Assembly (NCBI GenBank): GCA_902776765.1
Contig: CACYRP010000036.1
Location: 22,841 to 86,840, forward strand
Source of the DNA: Fibrobacter succinogenes
Lineage (GTDB): Bacteria; Fibrobacterota; Fibrobacteria; Fibrobacterales; Fibrobacteraceae
Direction of reading: 5' to 3'
DNA: 64,000 nucleotides
The position numbers and the translations under genes are program-made. The notes beneath the pieces were generated by a model, which made no database searches, had not been told where the DNA came from, and saw nothing but the letters and a program-made list of their open reading frames with translations. Below, one piece after another: positions 1 to 9,564 of the stretch. Numbering within the stretch: the stretch's first letter is position 1; each line of letters starts with the position of its first letter.

Positions 1-1799
1 TAATCCGCCGTCTGCACTTCGTGCGTGTCGAGAATCTTTGCAATTTCGGGAACTTGATATTTGTCATAAGAAGCCGCCGGAGCAGCAGGAATTTGAGCAG
101 ATTGAACAGCCTTCGCCGCCGGGCGCGCATTTCCGCCAACATTTCCACCAACATTCCCGCCAGCACTTCCGCGGCCACCTCGTCCACCCTGCGCACTTGG
201 AATCGGTTCATCGAATTCCGGTTCCTCGCCCACTTCGTCCGCAGTCACAACGACCGGTGCAAAAGTTTCATCATCTTCAACAGCCGGGCTCCCCGGGAAA
301 TCTTCGATACGGGCACCATCGCCACCCAAGAGGTCTTCGGCATGGATTGCAGCACGAGTTTCAACGGAATCCGAAAGCGTCACATCGCGCACCACCGTAT
401 TCGCTTTCGTTTGCGATTTCGCGGATTGCGGCACATCAACATGACCAACAACAGTCCGTTCAGCCGTGCGACGAGTAGCCTCGTTCGCAGCAGCCATCTT
501 TGCTTTCGCAGCGGCATTCCCCCCAGCCTGAGCACCAGCATTTGCAGCTGTCACCGCCTCCAAAGTTTCCGCATCGCCGTTGCGGCGCACGTCACCTTTC
601 ACCTTCATCCGTCCGCCATGCCCCTTTTCCCAATCAATCATGTCGCGGGCACGGCGAAGCGCACTGATGCGTTCCTTGATTTCCAAAATCTGGAGCGCAT
701 TCATGTGGCGTTCATTCAAGCGCAATTCTTCTTCCAAACGGCGAATTTCAGGATCTTCGTAAACTCCATCGCCCAAAGTCTCCTCACCCGCAACAGGTTG
801 TGCACTATGCGGATCTCCAGGCATCATTCCGTTCGCAACAGCAGCGGCATTTTCATTACCGCCCATAGCGGCTGCCCCTGCGGCATTCCCCGACAAAGCG
901 TTCCCGGCATACTGCTTAAGTCCAAACGCGTCGTTCCCCACTTGCGTTTGCATATCCGAACGGCTTACATCCAGTTCATCCGTAAGCCAGTTATGACGAC
1001 CGTTAAACGGTTCCACCTTCCCGCGCCTACGCATTTTCACAGAATCCGGAACAAAAATCATCGTCTCGTCTTCCATCACGACACCGCGACGGAGCGTCTT
1101 TTTTTCGGACTCTTTCTTATCGCTCTTCACCGTCGGAACTTCAACTGTTTCGACCTCAATCGGCGCCATCGAGCGGCGCTGTCCAAACACGCCACTCACG
1201 TATCGCATCGTCTGCGCCACAAACTTAAAATGCCTTGGACGCACACCGAACGAAAGCACAAGAATCAACGCAAATGCAACCACAAGTAAAATCAGCGGAG
1301 CGACAAACGAGACACGCCCAAATACAGGAATCGCCAAGTTCTGCAAAAAGAACTCGCCCAAAACGCCCCCGCTCATCGAAAGCGCATCGTTCGAAACATT
1401 CTTTACGCCAAAATTCTTGAGCGACATAAGGAACGATACATTCACAACAAGCAAACTTACGCCCACCGCAAAGCGCAGCAACTTCGGTCGCAACGAAGCA
1501 ACCGCAATGAAAAGCCCCCAAAGGATTAGCGCTGCCGTAAACACGACAACCGCCACACGTCCAAACAAGAACGTCATAAAACTTGGGTATATAACGCCAA
1601 AATAATTGCCTAGCCAGTTTTCAGTTTCGCCAACAATCGAAATCGTGACGCACCCAAGCAACAGGATAACGCCCGCAAGCAAAACCATATAGCCCACCAT
1701 CATCGTAATAAAGTACGAATCCGGCTCCTGAATTTCCTTTTTCGGTTCAACCTTGGGCTTTTTTGTTTTCTTAACAGTTTTTTTCTTTTGAACAGCCAA
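1..1799 (-). CDS. ftsK: DNA translocase FtsK, N-terminal part (cut by window edge)
   Basis: The N-terminal 599 residues of an FtsK/SpoIIIE-type DNA translocase, which anchors at the division septum and pumps chromosome ends apart; the motor and gamma domains lie beyond the left edge. A lysine-rich start (residues 1-22) is followed by four membrane segments at about 31-56, 74-100, 108-126 and 162-184, the FtsK_4TM arrangement. A long charged, Ala/Gly-rich linker follows and ends at KYQVPEIAKIL, which resembles the lead-in to the FtsK alpha domain. I chose the TTG at 1799 because an AGGAG lies 8 nt upstream; the GTG two codons earlier is too close to that site. The call rests on the four-helix anchor plus linker, since no ATPase motif is visible here. 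Confidence 0.82.
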   Translation of the reverse strand, partial: MAVQKKKTVKKTKKPKVEPKKEIQEPDSYFITMMVGYMVLLAGVILLLGCVTISIVGETENWLGNYFGVIYPSFMTFLFGRVAVVVFTAALILWGLFIAVASLRPKLLRFAVGVSLLVVNVSFLMSLKNFGVKNVSNDALSMSGGVLGEFFLQNLAIPVFGRVSFVAPLILLVVAFALILVLSFGVRPRHFKFVAQTMRYVSGVFGQRRSMAPIEVETVEVPTVKSDKKESEKKTLRRGVVMEDETMIFVPDSVKMRRRGKVEPFNGRHNWLTDELDVSRSDMQTQVGNDAFGLKQYAGNALSGNAAGAAAMGGNENAAAVANGMMPGDPHSAQPVAGEETLGDGVYEDPEIRRLEEELRLNERHMNALQILEIKERISALRRARDMIDWEKGHGGRMKVKGDVRRNGDAETLEAVTAANAGAQAGGNAAAKAKMAAANEATRRTAERTVVGHVDVPQSAKSQTKANTVVRDVTLSDSVETRAAIHAEDLLGGDGARIEDFPGSPAVEDDETFAPVVVTADEVGEEPEFDEPIPSAQGGRGGRGSAGGNVGGNVGGNARPAAKAVQSAQIPAAPAASYDKYQVPEIAKILDTHEVQTAD

Positions 1800-1900
1800 A
1801 AACACGCTCCTCTATTTACCTTCCAAATATAGTCTATTATCGACCTTAATTTTTGCGCAAAAAATGACACTTTTAACTCAATTATTATTTTTTTTAGGTC

Positions 1901-4900
1901 ATGGAAGAAAATAATTTAAAAAAGCAAATAATTAAAAATCTAAAACCAATTTTTGGAGGAGTATTAACGGCAATAGCCGTAGTTTTCATTCTTATCTTTG
2001 GAAGTCCCCAAAACAATTATACAGCCGAATCAGCAGAAAATATTTTCTACGATCAATTCTTCAAGTGGACAACAGAAGTTAAGGATTCCATCGGCAACAA
2101 AGACGGCGTACTTCTGGAGAGCAAACCCTACAACGATCCCAACATCATCATTGCCGATGTTGACGAAAAATCGCTGCAACAGCTCGGGAGCTACTACAAC
2201 TGGGACCGATCCATCCACGCCAAAGTCATTAAGAATTTAAGCGAAGGCGGAGCCGCCGCTATCGCATTCGATATTCTCTTTAAAGATGCCGATTTTGGAA
2301 AAAAGAGAGGAGATCAATGCAACAGCATTCTCACCGCATTGGTCCCCGATACGAATCATTTTGAACTTTTTTCACAAATCCATTCTTATTACAATTTCGA
2401 TTCCATGCTCGTCGATGCAACACAAAAATCCGGTATTTGCATCGTCAGTTTCTTGATGAACGACACCTCGTACTACAAGAACAAAACCGAATGGTACCCC
2501 TTAAGTACTTGGCACCACGCTAAAGAAATTGGATTTTCATCAACCATCCAGCTAAACCAGGCCGACAAGCCAAAATACATCGAATCCAAACGACTGCTCG
2601 ACAACATATTCCCAGAACTAGCGAATGCCGGTGCACGATTGGGTTCTGTCAACGCCTATCCTGATAACGACGGAACCATTCGCCGAGCCACAATGTTGTA
2701 CAGATTCCCGCGCGTTCACGACAACAAGGTAGCTCCGCAACGCATTTATTCAACGCTTTCGCTAATGACCATCCTGCACCTTTTCCACAAAGATCCCAAA
2801 GATGTTCAAATCAAGATGGGTCAGTACATCGACATCGGAAAACCTTTCGGAATTTACCGAGATTCTGTAGGTGAATACCATACAACGTATCCGAACTTTA
2901 CATACCCCATGTTCATCGGCTTGCGCGACAAGATGAAAGAAATCACAGCAAGCGGTGTACAAAAAGCAAGTCTCATCGAGACCTCTTCAAAAATCACAGC
3001 AATACGCAACAGCAACGGAAACATCGTCTTTGATATTTTCATTGATGACGATGAGCATATAAACGACACGCTCTCAAGAATTTTGCGCAAACTTCCCGAA
3101 AATATCTTTGACAAATTTAAGGAAAGTGAATCCATTGACTTAGGTCGCGGATATACAATGGCCAAGAGCGAAGACGATGAAAATATTTATGTTATTACAA
3201 ATGACAGTGAAGAAAGCGAAATAAGCATTACTCCAAACATTCTCAAAACAATTCATTTTTTCGAACCTAGCTATCGCAAGATCCTGATTGGCGAACACAA
3301 GCATTTGTCGCGCCACATGGATATAAACTACAACAGGGCAAGAAACGAATGGTCTGCATCCATTGGATTTTTTACAAACGAAATTTTAAAAGATATTTTC
3401 AATACCACAGATAAACAGATTAGCAATCTAAAACCTGGTGAAGAATTGCGATTTGGTCCATACAAAAAAATTCCGATCGACAACCATGGCAACTATCTCA
3501 TCAAGTTCAAAGGCCGATTCAACCGCATTTCAACAGAAACTAGAACATTCAAGCATGTTTCTTATTACGACATTTACAGAGATTCCACAAACCTCGATCA
3601 ATACGCCGGAAAAACAATTATACTCGGTTCTTCCGTTGCCGCTCTTTTCGATATTGTAAACGGGCCACATGAAGAAGGTATTCCTGGAGTTTTAACACAC
3701 GCAACGATTATCAAAAACATTCTCGAAGACGATTATTTAAAAGTTCTAAGCGATAGTTACCAGCGCTACATCGTCATTTTCCTAGCCATCATCTGCGCGA
3801 TTATCGGCCTTTATTGCAGAAGCTACGTATCATTGATTCTAGCAGTAAGCATCATCGTCCTTTACGCTTTGTTTGCCTATATCTGTTTTAGAAATAATAT
3901 CTACATCGGGGTCTCAAGGCAAATTCTTACCGTCATTGTAACAAACACGGTTGCGATGGTTGTGCAAGCATTTTTTGAAAATAAAGAAAAGAAGTTAATT
4001 ACAACCACATTCAAACGATTCATGTCGCCCAAGAGAATTGACAAAATGATCAAGACAGGCGACATTCCTGAGTTAAAAGGTGAAGAATCCGAAGTTACCG
4101 CTTACTTCACCGACATTCAGGGATTCTCGACTTTTTCTGAAAAAATTGGAAGCGCAAGCAAACTCGTTCAACTCCTGAACGAATACTTGACTCCCATGAC
4201 TGACATTTTAGTGACGAAGTACGAAGGAACACTCGACAAGTACGAAGGCGACGCCATTATCGCATTCTTCGAGAAAGACCCGGATCTCCCCCATCAAGCC
4301 AAGCGCGCCTGCGATACGGCTCTTGATATGCAAAACGATTTATTAAGACTCCGTAAAAAATGGGAAAGCGAAGGCGACATGTGGCCCAAAATTGTCCACG
4401 AAATGCACATGCGCATTGGTATCAACACAGGTAGCATAATGACGGGCAACATCGGCTCCAACATTCAAATGAACTACACCATGATGGGTGACGAAGTCAA
4501 CCTCGCCGCACGTTTGGAAAGCGCCGCCAAGCAATACGGAGCCTACATCCATGTCAGCCAAAACACAATGAAGCTGCTCGAAGAACAAGGCTTTAGCAGC
4601 CAATACATCTACCGCTCGCTCGACATCATCCGCGTTGTCGGTAAAGATAAACCGGTCAAAACATTCGAGCTATTGGCATACGCAAGCGACGACAACGCTA
4701 TGATTTTGAATAAACTCGTATCCATTTGGGAGCAAGCCCGCGCAGCCTACCTCGCCATGGAATGGGATAAAGCGATAAGCTTATTTACGCAATGTCTAGA
4801 CTTCGAGCCTCACCTTCCCGAACGCGATCCAGGCAGTAAAACATGCCCGAGTCTAGTTTACATCAAGCGCTGCACCGCCTATAAAGAAAATCCGCCTGCA

Positions 4901-4948
4901 AGAGCAGGCGAAAAATGGGACGGAATCTTTACCGCTACGGAAAAGTAG
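1901..4948 (+). CDS. CHASE2-domain class III adenylate/guanylate cyclase
   Basis: A 1015-residue membrane sensor predicted to make a cyclic nucleotide, probably cAMP, in response to an extracytoplasmic signal. It has an N-terminal membrane helix (about 17-35), a very long periplasmic CHASE2-type region (about 60-610), transmembrane helices at about 620-695, and a class III cyclase domain (about 730-925). The metal-binding aspartates are visible in FTDIQGFSTFSE and in KYEGDAIIAFFE, and the domain continues with MRIGINTGSIMTGNIGS. A roughly 75-residue helical tail resembling a TPR unit follows. The Lys before YEGD suggests ATP rather than GTP, but this is inference. CHASE2-cyclases are known in many bacteria; the periplasmic part is long. 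Its end faces panC across an inverted repeat pair. Confidence 0.88.
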   Translation: MEENNLKKQIIKNLKPIFGGVLTAIAVVFILIFGSPQNNYTAESAENIFYDQFFKWTTEVKDSIGNKDGVLLESKPYNDPNIIIADVDEKSLQQLGSYYNWDRSIHAKVIKNLSEGGAAAIAFDILFKDADFGKKRGDQCNSILTALVPDTNHFELFSQIHSYYNFDSMLVDATQKSGICIVSFLMNDTSYYKNKTEWYPLSTWHHAKEIGFSSTIQLNQADKPKYIESKRLLDNIFPELANAGARLGSVNAYPDNDGTIRRATMLYRFPRVHDNKVAPQRIYSTLSLMTILHLFHKDPKDVQIKMGQYIDIGKPFGIYRDSVGEYHTTYPNFTYPMFIGLRDKMKEITASGVQKASLIETSSKITAIRNSNGNIVFDIFIDDDEHINDTLSRILRKLPENIFDKFKESESIDLGRGYTMAKSEDDENIYVITNDSEESEISITPNILKTIHFFEPSYRKILIGEHKHLSRHMDINYNRARNEWSASIGFFTNEILKDIFNTTDKQISNLKPGEELRFGPYKKIPIDNHGNYLIKFKGRFNRISTETRTFKHVSYYDIYRDSTNLDQYAGKTIILGSSVAALFDIVNGPHEEGIPGVLTHATIIKNILEDDYLKVLSDSYQRYIVIFLAIICAIIGLYCRSYVSLILAVSIIVLYALFAYICFRNNIYIGVSRQILTVIVTNTVAMVVQAFFENKEKKLITTTFKRFMSPKRIDKMIKTGDIPELKGEESEVTAYFTDIQGFSTFSEKIGSASKLVQLLNEYLTPMTDILVTKYEGTLDKYEGDAIIAFFEKDPDLPHQAKRACDTALDMQNDLLRLRKKWESEGDMWPKIVHEMHMRIGINTGSIMTGNIGSNIQMNYTMMGDEVNLAARLESAAKQYGAYIHVSQNTMKLLEEQGFSSQYIYRSLDIIRVVGKDKPVKTFELLAYASDDNAMILNKLVSIWEQARAAYLAMEWDKAISLFTQCLDFEPHLPERDPGSKTCPSLVYIKRCTAYKENPPARAGEKWDGIFTATEK

Positions 4949-4957
4949 TTGGAGCCC

Positions 4958-5003
4958 TTCGGCAAGCTCAGGAACCTTGTAAGGTTGGTGAGCCTGTCGA
5001 ACC
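4958..5003. repeat. Inverted pair of TTCGRCARGCTCANNAACC repeats
   Basis: Two copies of a 19-nt repeat face each other across a 4-8 nt centre, so the stretch can form a long hairpin between the convergent cyclase and panC genes. It could act as a two-way terminator, although no T-run follows it. Related copies lie at 47964-47984, 51435-51455 and 53632-53651. Confidence 0.8.
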
Positions 5004-5009
5004 AAAGTT

Positions 5010-5858
5010 CTAATTAAGCTCCATGTTGTCAATGAGTCGCGTCTTGCCGAAGAAAGCAGCGGCCAAGATAACAGCCTTTTCATCGCCCAAAGCGCCATTG
5101 CACTTCTGCAAGGTTTTCTGGCTTGCGACTTCAACATACTGCACAACGCCACGAGCAGCCACAATCGACTTCACGACGGTATCGCGAATCTTCGAAACGC
5201 TGCGTTCGCCCGCTTCATACGCAACTTTAGCAGCCTTCAGGCCATTATAAATGCCAAGTGCCTGAGCGCGTTCTTCGTCCGTCAAATATTCGTTACGGCT
5301 AGAGCGGGCAAGGCCACTTTCTTCGCGAACAATCTTCACGCGATGAATCTTGATGTTAAAGTTCAAGTCCTTCACCATCTTTTCGATGAGGAACACCTGC
5401 TGGTAATCCTTTTCGCCAAAGAACGCGTCGTTCGCACCCGAAATCAAGAACAACTTGGAAACGACCGTCAACACACCGCGGAAATGTCCCGGACGGTAAG
5501 CACCGCAATACATGCTTTCGAGCTGTTCATCGCGAACAAGCGTCATCGGGTCGCCATCAGGGTACATTTCCTGAACAGACGGAGCAAACACGAAGTCCGC
5601 ACCAATCGATTCGGCAAGTTTGGCGTCGGCCTCCAAACGCTTCGGATACTTGTCCAAATCCTCGTTCTTACCGAACTGAATTGGGTTCAAAAACACACTT
5701 ACAACAGTCACATCGCACTCGCTCACAGAAGCCTTGATAAGAGCGCCATGACCTTCATGGAGAGCCCCCATCGTTGGAACGAGACCGATTCTTTTCCCTT
5801 CTTTCGCAAGAGGAGCAAGCGTTTGACGTAGGGAATCGATAGACTTAATTATCTGCAT
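5010..5858 (-). CDS. panC: Pantoate--beta-alanine ligase
   Basis: PanC (282 residues, a normal length) condenses D-pantoate and beta-alanine with ATP to give pantothenate in coenzyme A synthesis. The adenylate-forming family motifs are visible: GLVPTMGALHEGH near the N-terminus (an HIGH-like motif), FLNPIQFG, the pantoate-binding GHFRGVLTVVSKLF segment, and GLARSSRNEYL as the KMSKS-like loop. The start overlaps the end of the upstream kinase gene by 14 nt, so the two are very likely co-transcribed and translationally coupled. panB and panD are not in the window. Confidence 0.97.
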   Translation of the reverse strand: MQIIKSIDSLRQTLAPLAKEGKRIGLVPTMGALHEGHGALIKASVSECDVTVVSVFLNPIQFGKNEDLDKYPKRLEADAKLAESIGADFVFAPSVQEMYPDGDPMTLVRDEQLESMYCGAYRPGHFRGVLTVVSKLFLISGANDAFFGEKDYQQVFLIEKMVKDLNFNIKIHRVKIVREESGLARSSRNEYLTDEERAQALGIYNGLKAAKVAYEAGERSVSKIRDTVVKSIVAARGVVQYVEVASQKTLQKCNGALGDEKAVILAAAFFGKTRLIDNMELN

Positions 5859-6462
5859 GATTAGTTACCTTCTGGAACAAAATAAGTCGTTTGACTTGGG
5901 CAAAATCAATATTATCTGTATTAATAATCAGCACAGGAGCGTCGGTGTAATGCCAAAAATGATGGTCGTAACGGTCCTGCAAATCGCTCAGGTAGTTACC
6001 GTCAATCGTCTTTTCCATCGAGCGACCACGGCCCCTGATGCGTTTTAAAAGCGTCGGAACGCTGGCCTGCAAATAAACAACATAATCCGGCTTGCGGATA
6101 TCGTGGTTCAAGGCGTTCGACACCTGGTCATACATTGTAAGTTCGTTTTCGGTGAGGTTCTGCGAAGCAAAAATGCGGTCCTTGTCAAACGTGTAATCAC
6201 TCACGAGCAAATCGTGGAACAAGTCGCTCTGCAATGCAGAATTCTGGAGCTGTTTAAAACGGTCAAGCAAAAAGAATAACTGCGTCTGGAAGGCGTATGC
6301 CGCACGGTTCTCGTAGAACTTAGGCAAGAACGGATTATCGGCAAAATTCTCTTCAATAAACATCGCGTTCCAGCGTTCAGAAATGGCACGTGCAAGTGAA
6401 GTTTTTCCAACGCCTATCACGCCTTCTATAGCCATAAAATGAATATTCTTGTCTGCAAGCAT
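5845..6462 (-). CDS. Deoxynucleoside kinase family protein
   Basis: A 205-residue P-loop kinase of the deoxynucleoside kinase (dGK/dAK/dCK) family, which phosphorylates salvaged deoxynucleosides in the cytoplasm. The P-loop is EGVIGVGKTSLA near residue 14, followed by the family ENF(A/D)DNPFL segment, a DRYDHH-like arginine-rich lid region and a C-terminal segment ending in INTDNIDF. Specificity cannot be read from sequence. Its ATG shares one base with the folK TGA and its end overlaps panC, so the three genes form one compact operon. Kinases of this type next to folK are a known arrangement in several phyla. Confidence 0.88.
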   Translation of the reverse strand: MLADKNIHFMAIEGVIGVGKTSLARAISERWNAMFIEENFADNPFLPKFYENRAAYAFQTQLFFLLDRFKQLQNSALQSDLFHDLLVSDYTFDKDRIFASQNLTENELTMYDQVSNALNHDIRKPDYVVYLQASVPTLLKRIRGRGRSMEKTIDGNYLSDLQDRYDHHFWHYTDAPVLIINTDNIDFAQVKRLILFQKVTNHADN

Positions 6463-6971
6463 CAGGGTTCCTCCCCTTCTATGACGCGGAACGGAATTTT
6501 ATCTTCTCGCTGAAGCAATTCCGAAAGTAAGTCCTTTACAGCCTTATTCGTCTTCGGATCCACCCAGTCCGGAGCAATGTCGTTGAGCGGCACAAGCACA
6601 AACTGGCGGTTATAAACCTGCGGATGCGGGATAGTCGGGCGACCAATGCAAATTTCACAACCAAAGAACAACAAATCTAAGTCCACTTCCCTAGAATTCC
6701 AATGTCCGCGGTCCTTGCGCCCAAGAATAAGCTCGGATCCTTTTAAATAGTACAGCAATTTTGTCGGGTCACCATCGTACCAAAAGCTCACGACCTGATT
6801 AAAATAAGGTCCCTGGCCAGCCGGTCCAACAGGTGGAGTCTCGTAAATCGGGCTTTCTACCCATCCCCCCGCACTCACGCGGCGGAGCATGTCCCTCCCG
6901 GCTTTCAAATGGGCCGAGCGGTCTGGAAGATTGCTTCCGAGTGCTATATATACTCTATTTAAGGATTCCAC
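6462..6971 (-). CDS. folK: 2-amino-4-hydroxy-6-hydroxymethyldihydropteridine pyrophosphokinase
   Basis: HPPK (169 residues) transfers pyrophosphate from ATP to 6-hydroxymethyl-7,8-dihydropterin in folate synthesis. Visible motifs are YIALGSNLPDR at the N-terminus, SPIYETPPVG, the FNQVV substrate segment, and HWNSREVDLDLLFFG, which holds the two magnesium-binding aspartates; IPHPQVYNRQFVLVPL follows. Length and motif order are normal. It is first in the folK-kinase-panC cluster and is divergent from rho, sharing an AT-rich intergenic region. No folP or folB is nearby. Confidence 0.96.
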   Translation of the reverse strand: MESLNRVYIALGSNLPDRSAHLKAGRDMLRRVSAGGWVESPIYETPPVGPAGQGPYFNQVVSFWYDGDPTKLLYYLKGSELILGRKDRGHWNSREVDLDLLFFGCEICIGRPTIPHPQVYNRQFVLVPLNDIAPDWVDPKTNKAVKDLLSELLQREDKIPFRVIEGEEP

Positions 6972-7258
6972 GCCCCAAATATAGACATTTTAAAAGGCTC
7001 GGAATGTCAAAAAAATGACAGAATCGATTTTCATTGCCATACAAAAGCACAAAAATTTGTGACAAAAAGCATTTTTTTTCACAAAAAAATTTTTTTTATG
7101 ACATTTCACAAATTATTATGTATCTTTTAACCCGTTCCGCTATTTCGGAACATAATATTTAATCATCTTTAAAATTTTTGGGGCAATTAAGCCCTTATTA
7201 TCCATTCACTATATAGTCTATTTCATTTTCTTGAAATATCTAATTATAGGACGCAATC
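6972..7258. promoter_or_regulatory. AT-rich divergent intergenic region (folK / rho leader)
   Basis: This 287-nt gap separates divergent folK and rho and should hold both promoters. It contains long A and T runs around 7070-7105 and an inverted TTTGTGA/TCACAAA pair at 7056-7085. The latter part (about 7130-7258) would be the untranslated rho leader and ends in a TAGGA ribosome site just before the GTG start. No specific promoter can be fixed by eye. Confidence 0.4.
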
Positions 7259-9295
7259 GTGCCCAGAACACCTAAGAATCAAAATTTAGAACAAAATACT
7301 CAACAACCCTCTTTGACGGATCTCGTTTATCCCGAAAGCACGGGAATCCCCGTACCCGAATACCTGGGAACCCCCGACAAACTTCCTGAAAATGCAGAAG
7401 AAACGCCTCAGCCGAAGCGTCGTGGCAGAAAGCCGGGCTCCAAAACAAAGGTCCACAAGGAAGTCGAAACAAATTACCAGGCCGATGTAGAACAGGATTT
7501 CCAAGAAAAGAAAGAACCGGTCGATGGCATTGCAGCCGCCGAAAAGCGCCTTGCCGAACAGTACGGAGTTTCTAACATAGACGCTATTTCCGAACCGATT
7601 TTCGCTAGCGCACCATCTTACGAAACTTCGAACGAACAACCGAGCGAACAAGCTATCTACACAAACGAAAACGCCGGCGAAGCTGTTTCGCAAAGCACAG
7701 AAATTGCACAGCAAGGCGAAGGCCAAGCAGACCCGAATGAACCTCAGCAAGGCGAAGCTCAGGCCCAGAACGGCGAAGGTCAGGACGACCGCCGCTTCAA
7801 CAACCAGAACGGCAAATTCAATAAGTTCAACAAGAACAACAAGTTCAATAAGAACAACCGCAACCGCAATTTCCAGCAGCAAGAAGAATTTGTCGATGAT
7901 TCTGCAACGCTCCCGGCACCGGGTTCCGAAGCTATTTTAAAGGCCAAGGAAAACTGGCTCAAGTTCCGCAAGCTCTCCATGAGCGAGCTCCAGGAACTCG
8001 CCGTGCAAAAGGAAGTAGACTTCCGCAGAATGCGTAAGCAGTCCCTCAACTACATTTTGCAGAGTCTCGAAAACGAAGGCAATATCATTTATACGGAAGG
8101 TGTTCTCGAAGTCACGCCGCAGGGCCACGGATTCCTCCGCATGCCGGATCAGAACTACCAGACCAGCACCGACGACGTTTACGTAAGCCAAAATCTTATC
8201 CGTAAATTCAACCTCAAGATTGGCGATACGATTGAAGGCCTTGTGCGCACGCCTCGCGAACAAGATAAATACTTCTCCATGCGCCGCATTGACCGCGTGA
8301 ACTTCGAAGAACCGGACAAGATGCGCCGCCGCGTGGCATTCGAATATTTAACACCAATTCACCCGGAAGAAAAGATCCACCTCGAATGGAACGAAACGGA
8401 ATACAGCACCCGAATCATGGACCTGTTCTCCCCGATTGGTAAAGGCCAGCGCAGTATCATCCTCGCCCCTCCGCGTACCGGTAAGACCGTTCTCTTGCAG
8501 AACGTAACCCGTGCCATCGCGAAGAACCACCCTGAAATTATCCTCATCACGCTCCTCATCGACGAACGCCCGGAAGAAGTCACCGAAATGCGTGACATCA
8601 TCACGGAAATCAAGGAAAAGGCAGCCGACAAGGGAATCGAAATCAAGGCCGAAGTCGTTGCGTCCACGTTCGATGAACCGCCTGAACACCACACTCGCGT
8701 CGCGAACATGGTTTTGGAAAAGGCAAAGCGCCTCGTCGAAAGCCAGAAGGATGTCGTGATTTTGCTCGACTCCATCACGCGTTTCGCTCGCGCAAACAAC
8801 GTTGTGATTCCGCACTCCGGCAAGATTCTCTCCGGTGGTGTGGACGCTAACGCCATGCAGTTCCCAAAGAAGTTCTTCGGTGCCGCCCGTAAGATTCAGG
8901 ACAAGATTCGCACCGTCAAAAACGAAGACGGTTCCATCAGCGAAGAAGTCCAGAAGAACGGCTCCCTCACCATCATCGGTACCGCTTTGATTGAAACCGG
9001 TAGCCGCATGGATGAAGTGATCTTCGAAGAATTCAAGGGAACCGGCAACATGGAACTCGTGCTGGACCGCCGCATCGCTGAAAAGCGCATTTGGCCTGCC
9101 ATTGACGTGTTCAAGTCCGGCACCCGCAAGGAAGAACGTTTGCTCACGCTCCTTGAACAGAATGCCGCCTGGAACTTCAGACGCGGTAGTCAGAACGAGA
9201 CGGAAACGGGCATCATGGAGAACCTGCTTAAGCTCATGAGCAAGCTCAAGACGAATGCCGAACTCCTCGCTGTTCTATCCAAACCGAAAGTCTAA
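7259..9295 (+). CDS. rho: Transcription termination factor Rho with long low-complexity N-terminal extension
   Basis: Rho is the hexameric RNA helicase that ends transcription. This 678-residue protein starts at a GTG behind TAGGA. Residues 1 to about 220 are a disordered, Glu/Gln/Asn-rich extension, including a basic stretch built from repeated KFNK and NKNN units (near 180-205) that may bind RNA or phase separate. The Rho N-terminal helical domain and the cold-shock-like RNA-binding domain ([10 protein letters not shown]) follow. The motor has the P-loop [13 protein letters not shown], the Walker B segment [14 protein letters not shown] and the Q-loop region [21 protein letters not shown]. 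The core matches canonical Rho and the extra length is all N-terminal, as in several Bacteroidota and Actinomycetota Rho proteins. A strong hairpin terminator follows. Confidence 0.97.
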   Translation: MPRTPKNQNLEQNTQQPSLTDLVYPESTGIPVPEYLGTPDKLPENAEETPQPKRRGRKPGSKTKVHKEVETNYQADVEQDFQEKKEPVDGIAAAEKRLAEQYGVSNIDAISEPIFASAPSYETSNEQPSEQAIYTNENAGEAVSQSTEIAQQGEGQADPNEPQQGEAQAQNGEGQDDRRFNNQNGKFNKFNKNNKFNKNNRNRNFQQQEEFVDDSATLPAPGSEAILKAKENWLKFRKLSMSELQELAVQKEVDFRRMRKQSLNYILQSLENEGNIIYTEGVLEVTPQGHGFLRMPDQNYQTSTDDVYVSQNLIRKFNLKIGDTIEGLVRTPREQDKYFSMRRIDRVNFEEPDKMRRRVAFEYLTPIHPEEKIHLEWNETEYSTRIMDLFSPIGKGQRSIILAPPRTGKTVLLQNVTRAIAKNHPEIILITLLIDERPEEVTEMRDIITEIKEKAADKGIEIKAEVVASTFDEPPEHHTRVANMVLEKAKRLVESQKDVVILLDSITRFARANNVVIPHSGKILSGGVDANAMQFPKKFFGAARKIQDKIRTVKNEDGSISEEVQKNGSLTIIGTALIETGSRMDEVIFEEFKGTGNMELVLDRRIAEKRIWPAIDVFKSGTRKEERLLTLLEQNAAWNFRRGSQNETETGIMENLLKLMSKLKTNAELLAVLSKPKV

Positions 9296-9305
9296 CGAAA
9301 ATTTG

Positions 9306-9336
9306 GCGGAACGCTCACAAGGCGTTCCGCTTTTTT
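9306..9336 (+). terminator. Intrinsic terminator after rho
   Basis: A 9-bp perfect stem (GCGGAACGC / GCGTTCCGC) with a 7-nt loop is followed directly by six T residues, 10 nt past the rho stop. Confidence 0.92.
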
Positions 9337-9380
9337 ACGCTTGTCACCACCGCCTCCGCACGTGCTGTTCTTTTTAAGCC

Positions 9381-9415
9381 TGTCATGCCCGCCTCCGAGC
9401 GGGCATCTCCCTTTT
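9381..9415. repeat. Dispersed hairpin repeat (TGTCATGCCCG type)
   Basis: ATGCCCGC pairs with GCGGGCAT around a 6-nt loop, with TGTC before and TCTCCCTTTTT after. The same frame (TGTCATGCCCG, hairpin, CGGGCATCTCC) recurs at 55471-55500, so this is a dispersed element rather than a one-off terminator. Confidence 0.7.
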
Positions 9416-9503
9416 TACCAGCAAAAAATTTTTACGTTTACTATTGAAATTTTATAATAGCGCAATCGCAACTATCCTCATTGCGAAAACGCTCACAACT
9501 TAC

Positions 9504-9540
9504 GTCATTGCGAGACCCCTGCAAAGGGTCGAAGCAATCC
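9504..9540. repeat. Dispersed repeat of the GTCATTGCGAG...GAAGCAATCC type
   Basis: An imperfect palindromic repeat with an internal GACCC/GGGTC pair. It lies just upstream of proC and can be read through as an N-terminal extension of proC from a TTG at 9481, but that extension is repeat-derived and the ATG at 9565 has its own ribosome site. Confidence 0.6.
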
Positions 9541-9564
9541 ATAAAGCCTAAAAAGGACACTAAA

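Noticed and set aside
21..1289. 422-codon open frame on the plus strand
   Set aside because: Antisense to the membrane and linker region of ftsK; composition is His/Arg/Ser-rich shadow sequence with no motifs.
7056..7085. TTTGTGA/TCACAAA pair as a CRP site before rho
   Set aside because: Half-sites are about 16 nt apart instead of 6, so it does not fit a CRP/FNR operator.
9481..9564. 28-codon N-terminal extension of proC
   Set aside because: Encoded by a dispersed repeat; the ATG at 9565 has its own AAAGGA site and gives the family start.
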